Shown piece after piece: positions 53,508 to 61,474 of a stretch of DNA of 64,000 nt (positions within the stretch are counted from its first letter, which is position 1; each line of letters starts with the position of its first letter). Origin of the DNA: Nitrogeniibacter aestuarii (GTDB lineage: Bacteria > Pseudomonadota > Gammaproteobacteria > Burkholderiales > Rhodocyclaceae); NCBI RefSeq assembly GCF_017309585.1, contig NZ_CP071321.1:1364001-1428000 (forward strand), written 5' to 3'. Position numbers and translations under genes: made by a program. The notes beneath the pieces are model-generated. The model did no database searches. It had not been told where the DNA came from and saw only the letters and a program-made list of their open reading frames with translations.

Positions 53508-54131
53508 ATGGCTCAAAATTCGAAGCACGACTTCATCGAGCGTAGCGTTCCCTGGATGATCGTCCTGACGCTGCTCACCATCAGCGTCGGCGGTCTGGTC
53601 GAGATCGTTCCGCTGTTCTTCCAGAAATCCACCACCACGCCGGAAAACGAGCTGGTCAAGCCTTACGACCCGTTGCGTCTGGCCGGTCGCGACGTGTATG
53701 TCCGCGAGGGCTGCTACAACTGCCACTCGCAGATGATCCGTCCGTTCCGTGCCGAGACCGAGCGTTACGGCCACTACTCAGTGGCGGGTGAGTTCGTTTA
53801 TGACCACCCGTTCCAGTGGGGCTCCAAGCGGACGGGCCCGGATCTGGCCCGTGTCGGTGGTCGCTACTCCGACGAATGGCATCGTGTTCACCTGAACAAC
53901 CCGCGTGACGTGGTGCCCGAGTCGAACATGCCGGCTTTCCCGTGGCTCAACCGTGCGGTCAACAGCTCCGATATCGAAGCCAAGATGCACGCGCTGAACA
54001 AGGTCGGTCTGCACAAATACTCGAACGAGGAGATCGCCGGTGCCAAGGCGGCTCTGAAGGACAAGACCGAGATGGATGCCGTCATTGCCTATCTGCAAGG
54101 CCTTGGCGTCGCGCTCCAGAACGTGCAGTGA
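53508..54131 (+). CDS. ccoO: cbb3-type cytochrome c oxidase subunit II
   Basis: A 207-residue membrane-anchored monohaem cytochrome c. One N-terminal helix (about 15-35) is followed by the haem site CYNCHSQM near 69-76 and the distal Met in ESNMPAFPWL. It passes electrons from CcoP to CcoN. Fifteen bases follow ccoN, with GGAGACGAAC before the ATG. Confidence 0.97.
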   Translation: MAQNSKHDFIERSVPWMIVLTLLTISVGGLVEIVPLFFQKSTTTPENELVKPYDPLRLAGRDVYVREGCYNCHSQMIRPFRAETERYGHYSVAGEFVYDHPFQWGSKRTGPDLARVGGRYSDEWHRVHLNNPRDVVPESNMPAFPWLNRAVNSSDIEAKMHALNKVGLHKYSNEEIAGAKAALKDKTEMDAVIAYLQGLGVALQNVQ

Positions 54132-54148
54132 TCGGGTGAGGTTGCGCT

Positions 54149-54331
54149 GTGGAAATCAATGATCTGCGTTCCATCCTGACGGTGATTGCCTTGCTCTGTT
54201 TCCTGGGCATTGTCGCCTGGGCATACAGCAAAGGCGCCAAGAAGGGATTTGAAGAAGCGGCGCAACTGCCCTTTACCGATGAAGATCCGCCCGCCGGTGA
54301 CAAGGCCGACGGGCAACGGAAGGAAGGATAA
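54149..54331 (+). CDS. ccoQ: cbb3-type oxidase subunit CcoQ
   Basis: A 60-residue protein with one membrane helix and a hydrophilic, acidic C-terminus, in the usual place between ccoO and ccoP. It stabilises the complex. The start is GTG 54149 behind GTGAGG; an ATG alternative at the right distance is lacking. Confidence 0.88.
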   Translation: MEINDLRSILTVIALLCFLGIVAWAYSKGAKKGFEEAAQLPFTDEDPPAGDKADGQRKEG

Positions 54332-54335
54332 GAAA

Positions 54336-55259
54336 ATGGCTGACTTTGTAAGCGGCTTCTGGAACGGATACGTCATGGTCCTGGTGGGCCTGAGTCTCGC
54401 GTTCTGTGTGTTCATCCTCGTGTCCAATATGGGCAAGGGGGCCAAGAAGGGCGAGAAGGTCGAACTGCACGGCCACGTGTGGGACGAGACACTTGCCGAG
54501 TACAACAACCCTTTGCCCCAGTGGTGGATGTACCTGTTCTGGATCACGGTGATCTTCGCGATCATCTACCTGGTTCTGTTCCCGGGTTTCGGCAACAACA
54601 AGGGTGTGCTGGGCTGGAGTTCCTCGGGCGAGGGTAGCCAGTACGCGCTGGAAATGAAGAAGGCCGAAGAAAACTACGCGCCGATCTTCAAGAAGTACGC
54701 CGACATGGACCTCAAAGCCGTGGCGGCCGATCCGGAAGCGAAGGCCATGGGCCAGCGCCTGTTCCTGACCTACTGCGCACAGTGTCACGGGTCCGACGCC
54801 AAAGGCGCCAAGGGCTTCCCGAATCTGACCGACAGCGACTGGCTGTATGGCGGTGAGCCTGACACCATCAAGACCACCATTCTCGGCGGTCGCTTTGGTG
54901 TGATGACGCCGTTCGGTTCCGTGCTCGGCGCCGACGGTGTGGAAGACGCGGCGAACTATGTTCGTTCTCTTTCCGGTCTGGCTCACGATTCCCTCCGCGC
55001 CCAGCGTGGTCAGGAACTGTTCCAGAACAACTGCGTGGCGTGCCACGGTCCGGACGCCAAGGGGACGCAAGCCATCGGCGCGCCGAACCTGACGGACGGT
55101 ACCTGGCTGTACGGCTCGTCCAAGACCACCATCATGGAAACCATCACCAATGGTCGCCAGAACAAGATGCCTTCGTTCGAAGCCTTCCTGGGCAACGACA
55201 AGGTTCACCTGCTGGCTGCCTACGTGTGGGGTTTGTCCAACAACGCCGAAGCCAAGTAA
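54336..55259 (+). CDS. ccoP: cbb3-type cytochrome c oxidase subunit III
   Basis: A 307-residue dihaem cytochrome c. Two membrane helices lie near 8-30 and 62-82. The haem sites CAQCH and CVACH mark two cytochrome c domains, and each domain has its Met ligand (GVMTPFG, NKMPSFEAF). It accepts electrons from the bc1 complex or soluble cytochromes. The ATG at 54336 follows AAGGAAGG, four bases after the ccoQ stop. Confidence 0.97.
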   Translation: MADFVSGFWNGYVMVLVGLSLAFCVFILVSNMGKGAKKGEKVELHGHVWDETLAEYNNPLPQWWMYLFWITVIFAIIYLVLFPGFGNNKGVLGWSSSGEGSQYALEMKKAEENYAPIFKKYADMDLKAVAADPEAKAMGQRLFLTYCAQCHGSDAKGAKGFPNLTDSDWLYGGEPDTIKTTILGGRFGVMTPFGSVLGADGVEDAANYVRSLSGLAHDSLRAQRGQELFQNNCVACHGPDAKGTQAIGAPNLTDGTWLYGSSKTTIMETITNGRQNKMPSFEAFLGNDKVHLLAAYVWGLSNNAEAK

Positions 55260-55280
55260 TTGCTTCTGCGCATGACAGAG

Positions 55281-55309
55281 TATCCCCGGGCTCGACCCGG
55301 GGATATTTT
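55281..55309 (+). terminator. Terminator-like hairpin after ccoP
   Basis: TATCCCCGGG and CCCGGGGATA form a 10-bp stem with a 5-base loop, followed by TTTT. It separates ccoNOQP from ccoGH, which may lower expression of the assembly genes. Confidence 0.75.
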
Positions 55310-55312
55310 GGG

Positions 55313-55334
55313 TTAGTAAATTAGAATCTACTAA
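55313..55334. promoter_or_regulatory. AT-rich inverted repeat before ccoG
   Basis: TTAGTA, ten bases, TACTAA, ending ten bases before the ccoG ATG in a locally AT-rich stretch. Possible operator or part of a ccoG promoter; regulator unknown. Confidence 0.4.
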
Positions 55335-55344
55335 TAAGGCAATT

Positions 55345-56778
55345 ATGAGTGATCCGGCCCCCCAAACTCCGAATCCTTCCTCCCCGGGCGGCGAGGGTGA
55401 AAGCACCCTCTACGCAGCACGCAAAAAGATCTATGTGCGTGCGGCCAAGGGACTGTTTGCCAATTGGCGTTGGGCGCTGGTGTGGTTCACTCAGTTGCTT
55501 TTCTACGGTCTGCCCTGGATCAACTGGAACGGGCGGCAGGCCGTGCTGCTCCACCTCGTGGAGCGCAAGTTCTACATTTTCGGCTGGGTGTTCTGGCCCC
55601 AGGATGTCTTCTTCCTGGCCATCCTGCTGATCATCTCTGCTTACGCACTGTTCTTCTTTACGGCGATCGCCGGGCGACTATGGTGTGGTTACGCCTGTCC
55701 ACAGACCGTCTATACCGAGATCTTTCTCTGGATCGAAGAAAAGATCGAGGGGGACCGCAACAAGCGCATGAAGCTGGACAAGGCGCCGTGGAACGGTCGC
55801 AAGCTGAGTGTGAAGTTGCTCAAATGGGGTGCCTGGGCGGCCGTGGCGCTTTGGACCGGTTTCACCTTTGTGGGGTACTTCACCCCAATCAACGAACTGC
55901 TGGCCTCGGTGCCGACCTTCAGCTTTGGCGGCTGGGAGATCTTCTGGATCATCTTCTACGGCTGCTTCACCTATCTGTTTGCGGGTGTCATGCGCGAGCA
56001 GGTGTGCAAGTACATGTGCCCGTATGCCCGTTTCCAGGGCGTGATGTTCGACCCGGACACCCTGGTCATCACCTATGACGAGGAACGCGGCGAACCGCGT
56101 GGTGCGCGCAAGAAGGGCATTGATCCGAAAACGGTTGGAAAGGGCGATTGCGTCGACTGTGGGATCTGCGTGCAGGTCTGTCCGACCGGTATCGACATCC
56201 GCCAGGGGCTGCAGTACGAGTGCATTGGCTGTGCCGCCTGTATCGACGCCTGCGACGAGGTCATGGACAAGATGAACTATCCGCGTGGTCTGATTCGCTA
56301 CTCCACCGAGAATGCGATGAAGAAGCACTGGGGCATGAAGGAGATCATCGGTCACGTGATGCGTCCGCGCACGATGATCTATGGTGGCATCCTGGTAGCG
56401 ATCTGTATTGCCTTTGTTTACGGGCTGGCCACGCGTGAGCCGCTGCGTGTCGACATCATCCGGGACCGTACGACACTGGCCCGAGAAGTCGCTGGTGGCA
56501 AGATCGAGAACGTCTATCGGCTGCAGGTCATGAACATGACCGAGGCGCCCCGGACCTTCTCGGTGAGCGTCGAGGGCATGGACGGCATCAGTATGGATGG
56601 ATTTAATGGCACTATTGAGGTCGAGCCGGCCGCGATGCAGGCCCTGACTGTTCAGGTGCAGGTGCCGGTCGATGTGGGCGAGCCCGGTTCGTCCAACCAG
56701 ATCTTCTTCAATGTGACGGCAGCCGACGATGACAAGATTGCCGTCAAGGAAAAATCAACCTTCCTGTTGCCCAGATGA
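55345..56778 (+). CDS. ccoG: Cytochrome c oxidase accessory protein CcoG
   Basis: A 477-residue membrane ferredoxin of the RdxA/FixG family, a cupric reductase in cbb3 assembly. About five membrane helices hold a ferredoxin domain with CVDCGICVQVCPTGID and CIGCAACIDACDEVM (two [4Fe-4S] sites), plus WCGYACPQTVYTEIF and CKYMCPYARFQG Cys motifs. A C-terminal Ig-like periplasmic domain follows. Its stop overlaps the ccoH start by 4 bases. Confidence 0.96.
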   Translation: MSDPAPQTPNPSSPGGEGESTLYAARKKIYVRAAKGLFANWRWALVWFTQLLFYGLPWINWNGRQAVLLHLVERKFYIFGWVFWPQDVFFLAILLIISAYALFFFTAIAGRLWCGYACPQTVYTEIFLWIEEKIEGDRNKRMKLDKAPWNGRKLSVKLLKWGAWAAVALWTGFTFVGYFTPINELLASVPTFSFGGWEIFWIIFYGCFTYLFAGVMREQVCKYMCPYARFQGVMFDPDTLVITYDEERGEPRGARKKGIDPKTVGKGDCVDCGICVQVCPTGIDIRQGLQYECIGCAACIDACDEVMDKMNYPRGLIRYSTENAMKKHWGMKEIIGHVMRPRTMIYGGILVAICIAFVYGLATREPLRVDIIRDRTTLAREVAGGKIENVYRLQVMNMTEAPRTFSVSVEGMDGISMDGFNGTIEVEPAAMQALTVQVQVPVDVGEPGSSNQIFFNVTAADDDKIAVKEKSTFLLPR

Positions 56779-57293
56779 GTAATTCGACAATGACCCTTCG
56801 CAAGACATCCGACCCCTGGTATCGCCAAGGCTGGCCGTGGTTCCTGATCGCGCTGCCCGCTTCCGCTGTGGTGGCAGGGATTGCGACGATAGTGATTGCG
56901 GTCAAATCGAATGACGGGCTGGTGGTGGATGATTACTACAAGCAGGGTCTGGCCATCCAGCAGACCATGGCGCGCAGCGAGGCTGCAGCGACCATGGGCC
57001 TGGTGGCGGACCTGCGTCTGATGGCCGAATCGGTCGAGGTGGACCTGAGCAGCGCGCAAGGCGCGCCGTTGCCGGACGCCTTGCAGTTCACCATCAGCTT
57101 TGCCACGAAGGGCAACATGGACCAGTCCGTGACCCTGGTAGGCGAGAACGGAAAATATAAGGCCGCAATCCAGCCGCTCCAGCCGGGGCGTTGGCATCTG
57201 CTGCTAGAAGACGAGTCCCGCGCATGGAGATTGACCGGGACCACCAATCTCCCGACAGAGACCAATGTGAGGTTGATTCCTCCCGACAAATAG
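56775..57293 (+). CDS. ccoH: FixH/CcoH-family cbb3 assembly protein
   Basis: A 172-residue protein with one N-terminal membrane helix (about 20-42) and a periplasmic FixH domain. PWYRQGWPWFLIALPASAVVAGI and VVDDYYKQGLAIQQ are typical. It stabilises CcoN and other subunits during assembly. Translationally coupled to ccoG (ATGA). Confidence 0.93.
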   Translation: MSNSTMTLRKTSDPWYRQGWPWFLIALPASAVVAGIATIVIAVKSNDGLVVDDYYKQGLAIQQTMARSEAAATMGLVADLRLMAESVEVDLSSAQGAPLPDALQFTISFATKGNMDQSVTLVGENGKYKAAIQPLQPGRWHLLLEDESRAWRLTGTTNLPTETNVRLIPPDK

Positions 57294-57315
57294 TCTCAAC
57301 TGAAGGAGATTCGTC

Positions 57316-57471
57316 ATGGCTATGCAAGAGCTTTTCACGACTGATATTGGCCTGCTGAGCGTCTTTACCATTGGCTTCATCCTGGTGATGGGCGTCTATA
57401 TCTACCGTTTCGTCAGACGCCACATGGCTGAAGATGAGCGGTTGCACGGCGACCACAGTCACAGCCATTAA
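57316..57471 (+). CDS. DUF3149 family small membrane protein
   Basis: A 51-residue protein: MAMQELFTTDIGLLSVFTIG, one membrane helix, a basic RRH stretch and a His-rich end (GDHSHSH). AAGGAG lies 7 bases before the ATG. It follows ccoH by 22 bases. DUF3149 proteins are small single-helix proteins of unknown function; the His tail could bind metal. Confidence 0.75.
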   Translation: MAMQELFTTDIGLLSVFTIGFILVMGVYIYRFVRRHMAEDERLHGDHSHSH

Positions 57472-57509
57472 AACACCGCGGTTCACTGCGGAACTGGAGG
57501 AGCACGTGC

Positions 57510-57752
57510 ATGATGAAGTTGATTCAGGTGTTGTGGCCGTCCTTTCTTGTGGCCGGTCTGGCCGAGGCCTTGTTCTTCACCATCGTTAATCCGCAGGAGC
57601 TGTACCTGTTCGGCGAGCCGGTGGACTTTTCCGCCGTGGCCACATACTCCATCGGCTTTTTCGCCTTCTGGCTGGTCTGTGCAGCGTCAAGTTTGACAAC
57701 GATTTTCCTGCAAACGCCCTGCGAGGAGCTCAATCACCCCCAGTCACACTGA
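57510..57752 (+). CDS. Small two-helix membrane protein of the cco locus
   Basis: An 80-residue protein with two hydrophobic segments (about 8-28 and 42-68) and a C-terminal PCEELNHPQSH tail. I do not recognise a named family. It follows the DUF3149 gene by 38 bases with GGAGGAG before the start, so it is probably translated as the last gene of the cco assembly run. Confidence 0.7.
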   Translation: MMKLIQVLWPSFLVAGLAEALFFTIVNPQELYLFGEPVDFSAVATYSIGFFAFWLVCAASSLTTIFLQTPCEELNHPQSH

Positions 57753-57760
57753 GGCACCGG

Positions 57761-57777
57761 GGCCGGCGTCGCCGGCC
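57761..57777. repeat. GC-rich hairpin between convergent genes
   Basis: GGCCGGC and GCCGGCC with a 3-base loop lie between the last cco-linked gene and the hemerythrin gene. There is no T-run; possibly a weak terminator for both. Confidence 0.4.
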
Positions 57778-58343
57778 TAGTGCTGACTGTCTGCGAAGCG
57801 GGTGACCTGCTGCAGTAGCTGATCGATGTCTGCGCGTCGGCTGACGCTGTAGGCAGGGTCGTCGTTTTCGCCGAACGCCTCGGCCACTTTGGCCCAGTCG
57901 GCATCGGTGAGGTGTTCGCGTGCCAGCGGCAGAAGCACCTTCTCTTCCATGGCCATGTGTTGCCACATGGCTTCGGTGAAGCGGTCTACCGCGCTTGAAA
58001 AAGCCGCCAGTCCCCCCGTTTCTCCGTTTTCAAAGTCCTCAAGCCGTTCGTGCAGTCGCGCCACCAGTGCGTCGGTGCGTTCGTGCTGCCGTTCGAGTTC
58101 GTCGAGCACCTTGTTCGCCTCGTCCGTGCGCTCACGCAGTTTGGCGAAAAGGTAGGTTTCTTCCTTGGGGTGGTGGCGCTTCTCCGGATAGGCGTCGATG
58201 TAGTAGATCAGCGCCCGCAGGGCTTTGAAGTCGCACCGGCCACCGTTGGATCGGGCTTCGTTGACCACGTGCTTGAGACCGTGCACAACGGCTTTGAGCG
58301 AGTGGTGTTCTTCCAGGATCGTGGCGATGGCGTCAGTGGACAT
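57777..58343 (-). CDS. Hemerythrin-domain protein
   Basis: A 188-residue four-helix protein with di-iron ligands in the pattern HHSLKAVVHGLKH, HHPKEETYLF, HERTDAL and HMAMEEKVLLP. Such proteins bind oxygen or NO, or help iron-sulfur repair. It follows the usp gene by 14 bases and so is probably controlled by the FNR-type palindrome upstream of usp. Confidence 0.88.
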   Translation of the reverse strand: MSTDAIATILEEHHSLKAVVHGLKHVVNEARSNGGRCDFKALRALIYYIDAYPEKRHHPKEETYLFAKLRERTDEANKVLDELERQHERTDALVARLHERLEDFENGETGGLAAFSSAVDRFTEAMWQHMAMEEKVLLPLAREHLTDADWAKVAEAFGENDDPAYSVSRRADIDQLLQQVTRFADSQH

Positions 58344-58357
58344 GGCAACTCGGTGTG

Positions 58358-58801
58358 TCAGCGATAGACCAGAACCGGGATTTTAGAATGAGTCAGCACC
58401 TTGTGGGTCTCGCTGCCCAATAGCAGGCTTGCCAGACCCCGGCGGCCATGCGAAGCCATGAAGATGAGGTCGCACGCATGCCGGTCTGCGGCCTCGATAA
58501 TCGCTTCGTAAGGCACTTCGCTCACGACGGTATCTGTATCGCAGACGAGTTCGACCGCTTCGGCCTTGCCACGAGCCGCGTCGAGAATACGGGCTGCCTC
58601 CTGTGCTGCGCCCTTGGCGAACTGCTCTGGCGTGGTGGGATCAATCAATGCGCCCTCACCATAGATGGGCATCGGAAAGTCGGGTTGGGCATAAAAGAAG
58701 GTGACGCGCGCGCCGGCCTCCCTGGCAAAACCGATGGCCCGGTCAACCGTGGCGACGGACAGCTCGGAACCGTCGGTTGGGACGAGCAGATGCTTGAACA
58801 T
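58358..58801 (-). CDS. Universal stress protein
   Basis: A 147-residue UspA-fold protein with HLLVPTDGSELSVATVDRA and the ATP motif ASHGRRGLASLLLGSETHKVL. Divergent from phaC across a 150-base region holding an FNR/DNR-like palindrome. On the minus strand a TATACT -10 box at 58829-58834 fits that site. Usp proteins under ANR/FNR control support anaerobic survival in pseudomonads. Confidence 0.9.
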   Translation of the reverse strand: MFKHLLVPTDGSELSVATVDRAIGFAREAGARVTFFYAQPDFPMPIYGEGALIDPTTPEQFAKGAAQEAARILDAARGKAEAVELVCDTDTVVSEVPYEAIIEAADRHACDLIFMASHGRRGLASLLLGSETHKVLTHSKIPVLVYR

Positions 58802-58828
58802 GATGCGACTCCTTGTCGATGGCTTCAT

Positions 58829-58834
58829 CAGTAT
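58829..58834 (-). promoter_or_regulatory. -10 box of the usp promoter
   Basis: The minus strand reads TATACT (5 of 6 matches), with the centre of the FNR-like palindrome about 44 bases before the predicted start. Confidence 0.5.
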
Positions 58835-58859
58835 AGTGAGCCTTTCTCGATGTGACCGA

Positions 58860-58873
58860 TTGACGATGGTCAA
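58860..58873. promoter_or_regulatory. FNR/DNR-like palindrome between usp and phaC
   Basis: TTGACGATGGTCAA is a perfect inverted repeat, TTGAC-N4-GTCAA, differing from the FNR consensus at one base in each half. It is spaced to serve usp on the left (TATACT) and could serve phaC on the right through CACAAT at 58895-58900. Confidence 0.6.
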
Positions 58874-58951
58874 GACCGTGTCTGTTGGGCGGCGCACAAT
58901 GTCATCTGCAACAATGCAACAGCGGTCGAGAGACTTCGAGGAGAGGCATTC

Positions 58952-60685
58952 ATGAGCGCGCGCAAGCATCTGGCTCCTGTTCAGGTCGTCGATCAGGCGA
59001 TTCACCGGGTCAATGACCAATGGCAGACCTTGGTCGATCCTCTGGGCATGATGGCCCCCATCATCCACGCACATCTGGCGTGGCTGGCCCATCCTCAGGA
59101 ACTTACCGAAAAGATGGTCGCCTTTTCGGGGCAGGTGTGGGCGCTTCAATGGCACACCATGCAGCGCATGATCGGTGCGCCGAGCAAGAGTCCGGTCGAG
59201 CCCCATGGCGACGATACGCGCTTTTCCGACCCGATCTGGGATGACTCCGCTACCTGGGACCTGGTGAAGTCCTGGTATCTGCTGGCCACCCGGCACACTC
59301 AGGACATGCTGTACACCACGCCGGGTTTATCCAGTGAAAACCGCCGGCGGGCCGCGTTCTGGTGGCGCAATTGGCTCAACGCCGTGGCGCCCACCAACTT
59401 CCTGTTGTCCAACCCGGTCGCTTTGCGCAAGGCAGTCGAGACAAAGGGCGAGAGCCTGCGCCAGGGCTGGCAAAACTACCTCGAGGACATGAAGGCGCGC
59501 ATGGTGCGCATGAGTGATCCCGACGGTTTCAAGGTCGGGGGAAATCTGGGCAATACGCCGGGCAAGGTGGTGTTTCGCAATCGCCAGCTGGAGGTGATTC
59601 ACTACGCGCCCACCCAGCCCAAGGTGCATGCACGCCCGGTGGTGCTGATCACGCCGTGGATCAACAAGTTCTACATCCTTGATCTCAACCCGCGCAAGAG
59701 CATGGTCAAGTATCTGCTCGACCAGGGGCTCGACGTCTACATCACCAGCTGGAAGAACCCGGACGCGTCGATGCGCGACGTGCGCTTCGACGACTACATC
59801 GTCGATGGTGTTCATGCACTGGTCGAGACGGCTTGCAAACTCAGCGGTCAGTCCAAGGTGCATGCGGTGGGCTACTGCATCGGCGGCACCGCTCTGTCCA
59901 TCTACATGGCGTGGGCGAATCGCCGTTTTGGCGAAGCGGCCATGCCGGTGGCCGACTGGACGCTGCTGACGACCCTGGTGGATTTTCGCAAGCCGGGCGA
60001 CATCGAAGTGTTCATCGACGAGGGCAGTATCCGCTATCTGTGCAACAGCATGGCCCGTACCGGTTACCTCGATGGCGCTCAGATGGCGGCGTCCTTCCGT
60101 CTGCTGCGGTCGAACTCGCTCATCTGGCACTACGTGGTGCACGGCTGGCTCTACGGCGAACCGCCGCCCGCCTTCGATGTGCTGTTCTGGAACATGGATA
60201 CCACGCGCATGCCTTATGCAATGCACGCCTGGTATCTCAAGGAACTCTACCTGCACAACCGGCTTATCGAAGCGGATGCGCTCACGGTGGCGGGCGAGCC
60301 GATTGATCTGAACCGGATCACACAACCGCTCTACATGGTCGCCGCCGAGGATGATCACATCGCACCGTGGCATCAGACATTCCGCATGATCCACTTTGCC
60401 CGGGGCGCAAAGCGTTTCGTCCTGTCGAGTTCCGGCCATATTCTGGGCATCGTCAATCCACCGGTGAATCCGCCGAAGCGCCATTACTGGGTCGCCACGG
60501 CGCATCGGGCCGATCGCTGGGAGGCGTGGCGCGAACGGGCGCAGAAGACAGAGGGCTCCTGGTGGGAGGACTGGATGGCCTGGATCAAGCCCAAGAGTGG
60601 TGATCTGGTGCCCGCACCCGACGTCACCAATGGCGAGTTTCCGGGCCTGGCGGATGCCCCGGGGGCTTACGTGCGAGAGCCATGA
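58952..60685 (+). CDS. phaC: Class I poly(3-hydroxyalkanoate) synthase
   Basis: Polymerises 3-hydroxyacyl-CoA to PHA granules. The 577-residue protein has the lipase-like box GYCIGG with catalytic Cys309; the later acid (AAEDDHIAPW) and His (SSGHILGIVNPP) complete the triad. Length and the PWINKFYILDLNPRKS segment fit class I. GAGGAGAGG precedes the ATG at 58952. No phaA, phaB or phasin gene is adjacent. Confidence 0.95.
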   Translation: MSARKHLAPVQVVDQAIHRVNDQWQTLVDPLGMMAPIIHAHLAWLAHPQELTEKMVAFSGQVWALQWHTMQRMIGAPSKSPVEPHGDDTRFSDPIWDDSATWDLVKSWYLLATRHTQDMLYTTPGLSSENRRRAAFWWRNWLNAVAPTNFLLSNPVALRKAVETKGESLRQGWQNYLEDMKARMVRMSDPDGFKVGGNLGNTPGKVVFRNRQLEVIHYAPTQPKVHARPVVLITPWINKFYILDLNPRKSMVKYLLDQGLDVYITSWKNPDASMRDVRFDDYIVDGVHALVETACKLSGQSKVHAVGYCIGGTALSIYMAWANRRFGEAAMPVADWTLLTTLVDFRKPGDIEVFIDEGSIRYLCNSMARTGYLDGAQMAASFRLLRSNSLIWHYVVHGWLYGEPPPAFDVLFWNMDTTRMPYAMHAWYLKELYLHNRLIEADALTVAGEPIDLNRITQPLYMVAAEDDHIAPWHQTFRMIHFARGAKRFVLSSSGHILGIVNPPVNPPKRHYWVATAHRADRWEAWRERAQKTEGSWWEDWMAWIKPKSGDLVPAPDVTNGEFPGLADAPGAYVREP

Positions 60686-60836
60686 AACCCGGGTGAAAAA
60701 AATCGGTCGGCCGTTCAAGGCGGACAGGCGGTTGCCGTAATAAAGGCACACGTCCCGGCGAGGGGGCAGCGGGTCATGCGCCCCGTTGATCCGAGAGGCG
60801 ATTTCGCGGCCGGCGGGCGTGTCAGTGAGGAGAATC

Positions 60837-61454
60837 ATGGACGTCGCAGCGCCGGAAGACACCAGCGAACACATTCACGATACCGAGTTGGCCCGCATTG
60901 TCCGGGTCAATGAAGAGATCAAGGGGATTGTCGCGACCGCCTTCAAGATCAATCTGATGGCGCTCAATGCCATCTTCCTGGCCAAGCGGGCAGGGCATGC
61001 GGCACGCGGTTTTGGCGTGCTGTCGAATGAGCTTCGCCGCTTTGCGCAGGACCTCACCCGGGAAATGACGCAATTGCGCGAAATGACGGCCAATACCGTC
61101 TCGACAGTGACCGGCGTCGTACAGCAGAAGCGGCTCAACGGCATTCTGGACGAGGCCGTCAAGCGCTGTCCCGAGCCGGTGAGCGGTGAGGCGCGCGTCC
61201 AGCAGCGGGGGCATGAGCAACTGGCCGATAAACAGGGGTGTCTGAGTGCGCTCGACAAGCGCCTGCGTCGATCCCTGGACGACACGGCTCAGCTGGTAGA
61301 ACTGGGCGGAGTACTCGCCAGGTCGGCAAAGATCGAAGCCGCCTACGGGGGCAACTTCAGCGCCTCGCTCATGCAGGTGTCCAGCGACTTTGGCGACGTC
61401 ATCTGCCTGATTCAGGAATCGCTCGAGCGTCTGCGCCATCTGCGCCTGACCTGA
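60837..61454 (+). CDS. Soluble MCP-hairpin-like signalling protein
   Basis: A 205-residue cytosolic protein with no membrane segment. Residues 25-75 (IKGIVATAFKINLMALNAIF, then AKRAGHAARGFGVLSNELRRFAQDL) copy the tip of a methyl-accepting chemotaxis hairpin, where CheA and CheW bind. A second, weaker copy lies near 155-195 (LARSAKIEAAYGGNFSASLM). A full MCP signalling domain is much longer, so this looks like a reduced receptor. It is followed at 20 bases by an ODP-like gene, which suggests a sensor-receptor pair. GTGAGGAG precedes the ATG at 60837. Confidence 0.75.
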   Translation: MDVAAPEDTSEHIHDTELARIVRVNEEIKGIVATAFKINLMALNAIFLAKRAGHAARGFGVLSNELRRFAQDLTREMTQLREMTANTVSTVTGVVQQKRLNGILDEAVKRCPEPVSGEARVQQRGHEQLADKQGCLSALDKRLRRSLDDTAQLVELGGVLARSAKIEAAYGGNFSASLMQVSSDFGDVICLIQESLERLRHLRLT

Positions 61455-61474
61455 ACACACGTAAGGAAATACAC

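Noticed and set aside
52329..53774. 481-codon minus-strand open frame opposite ccoN and ccoO
   Set aside because: Antisense shadow rich in His, Arg and Gly; ccoN is certain on the other strand.
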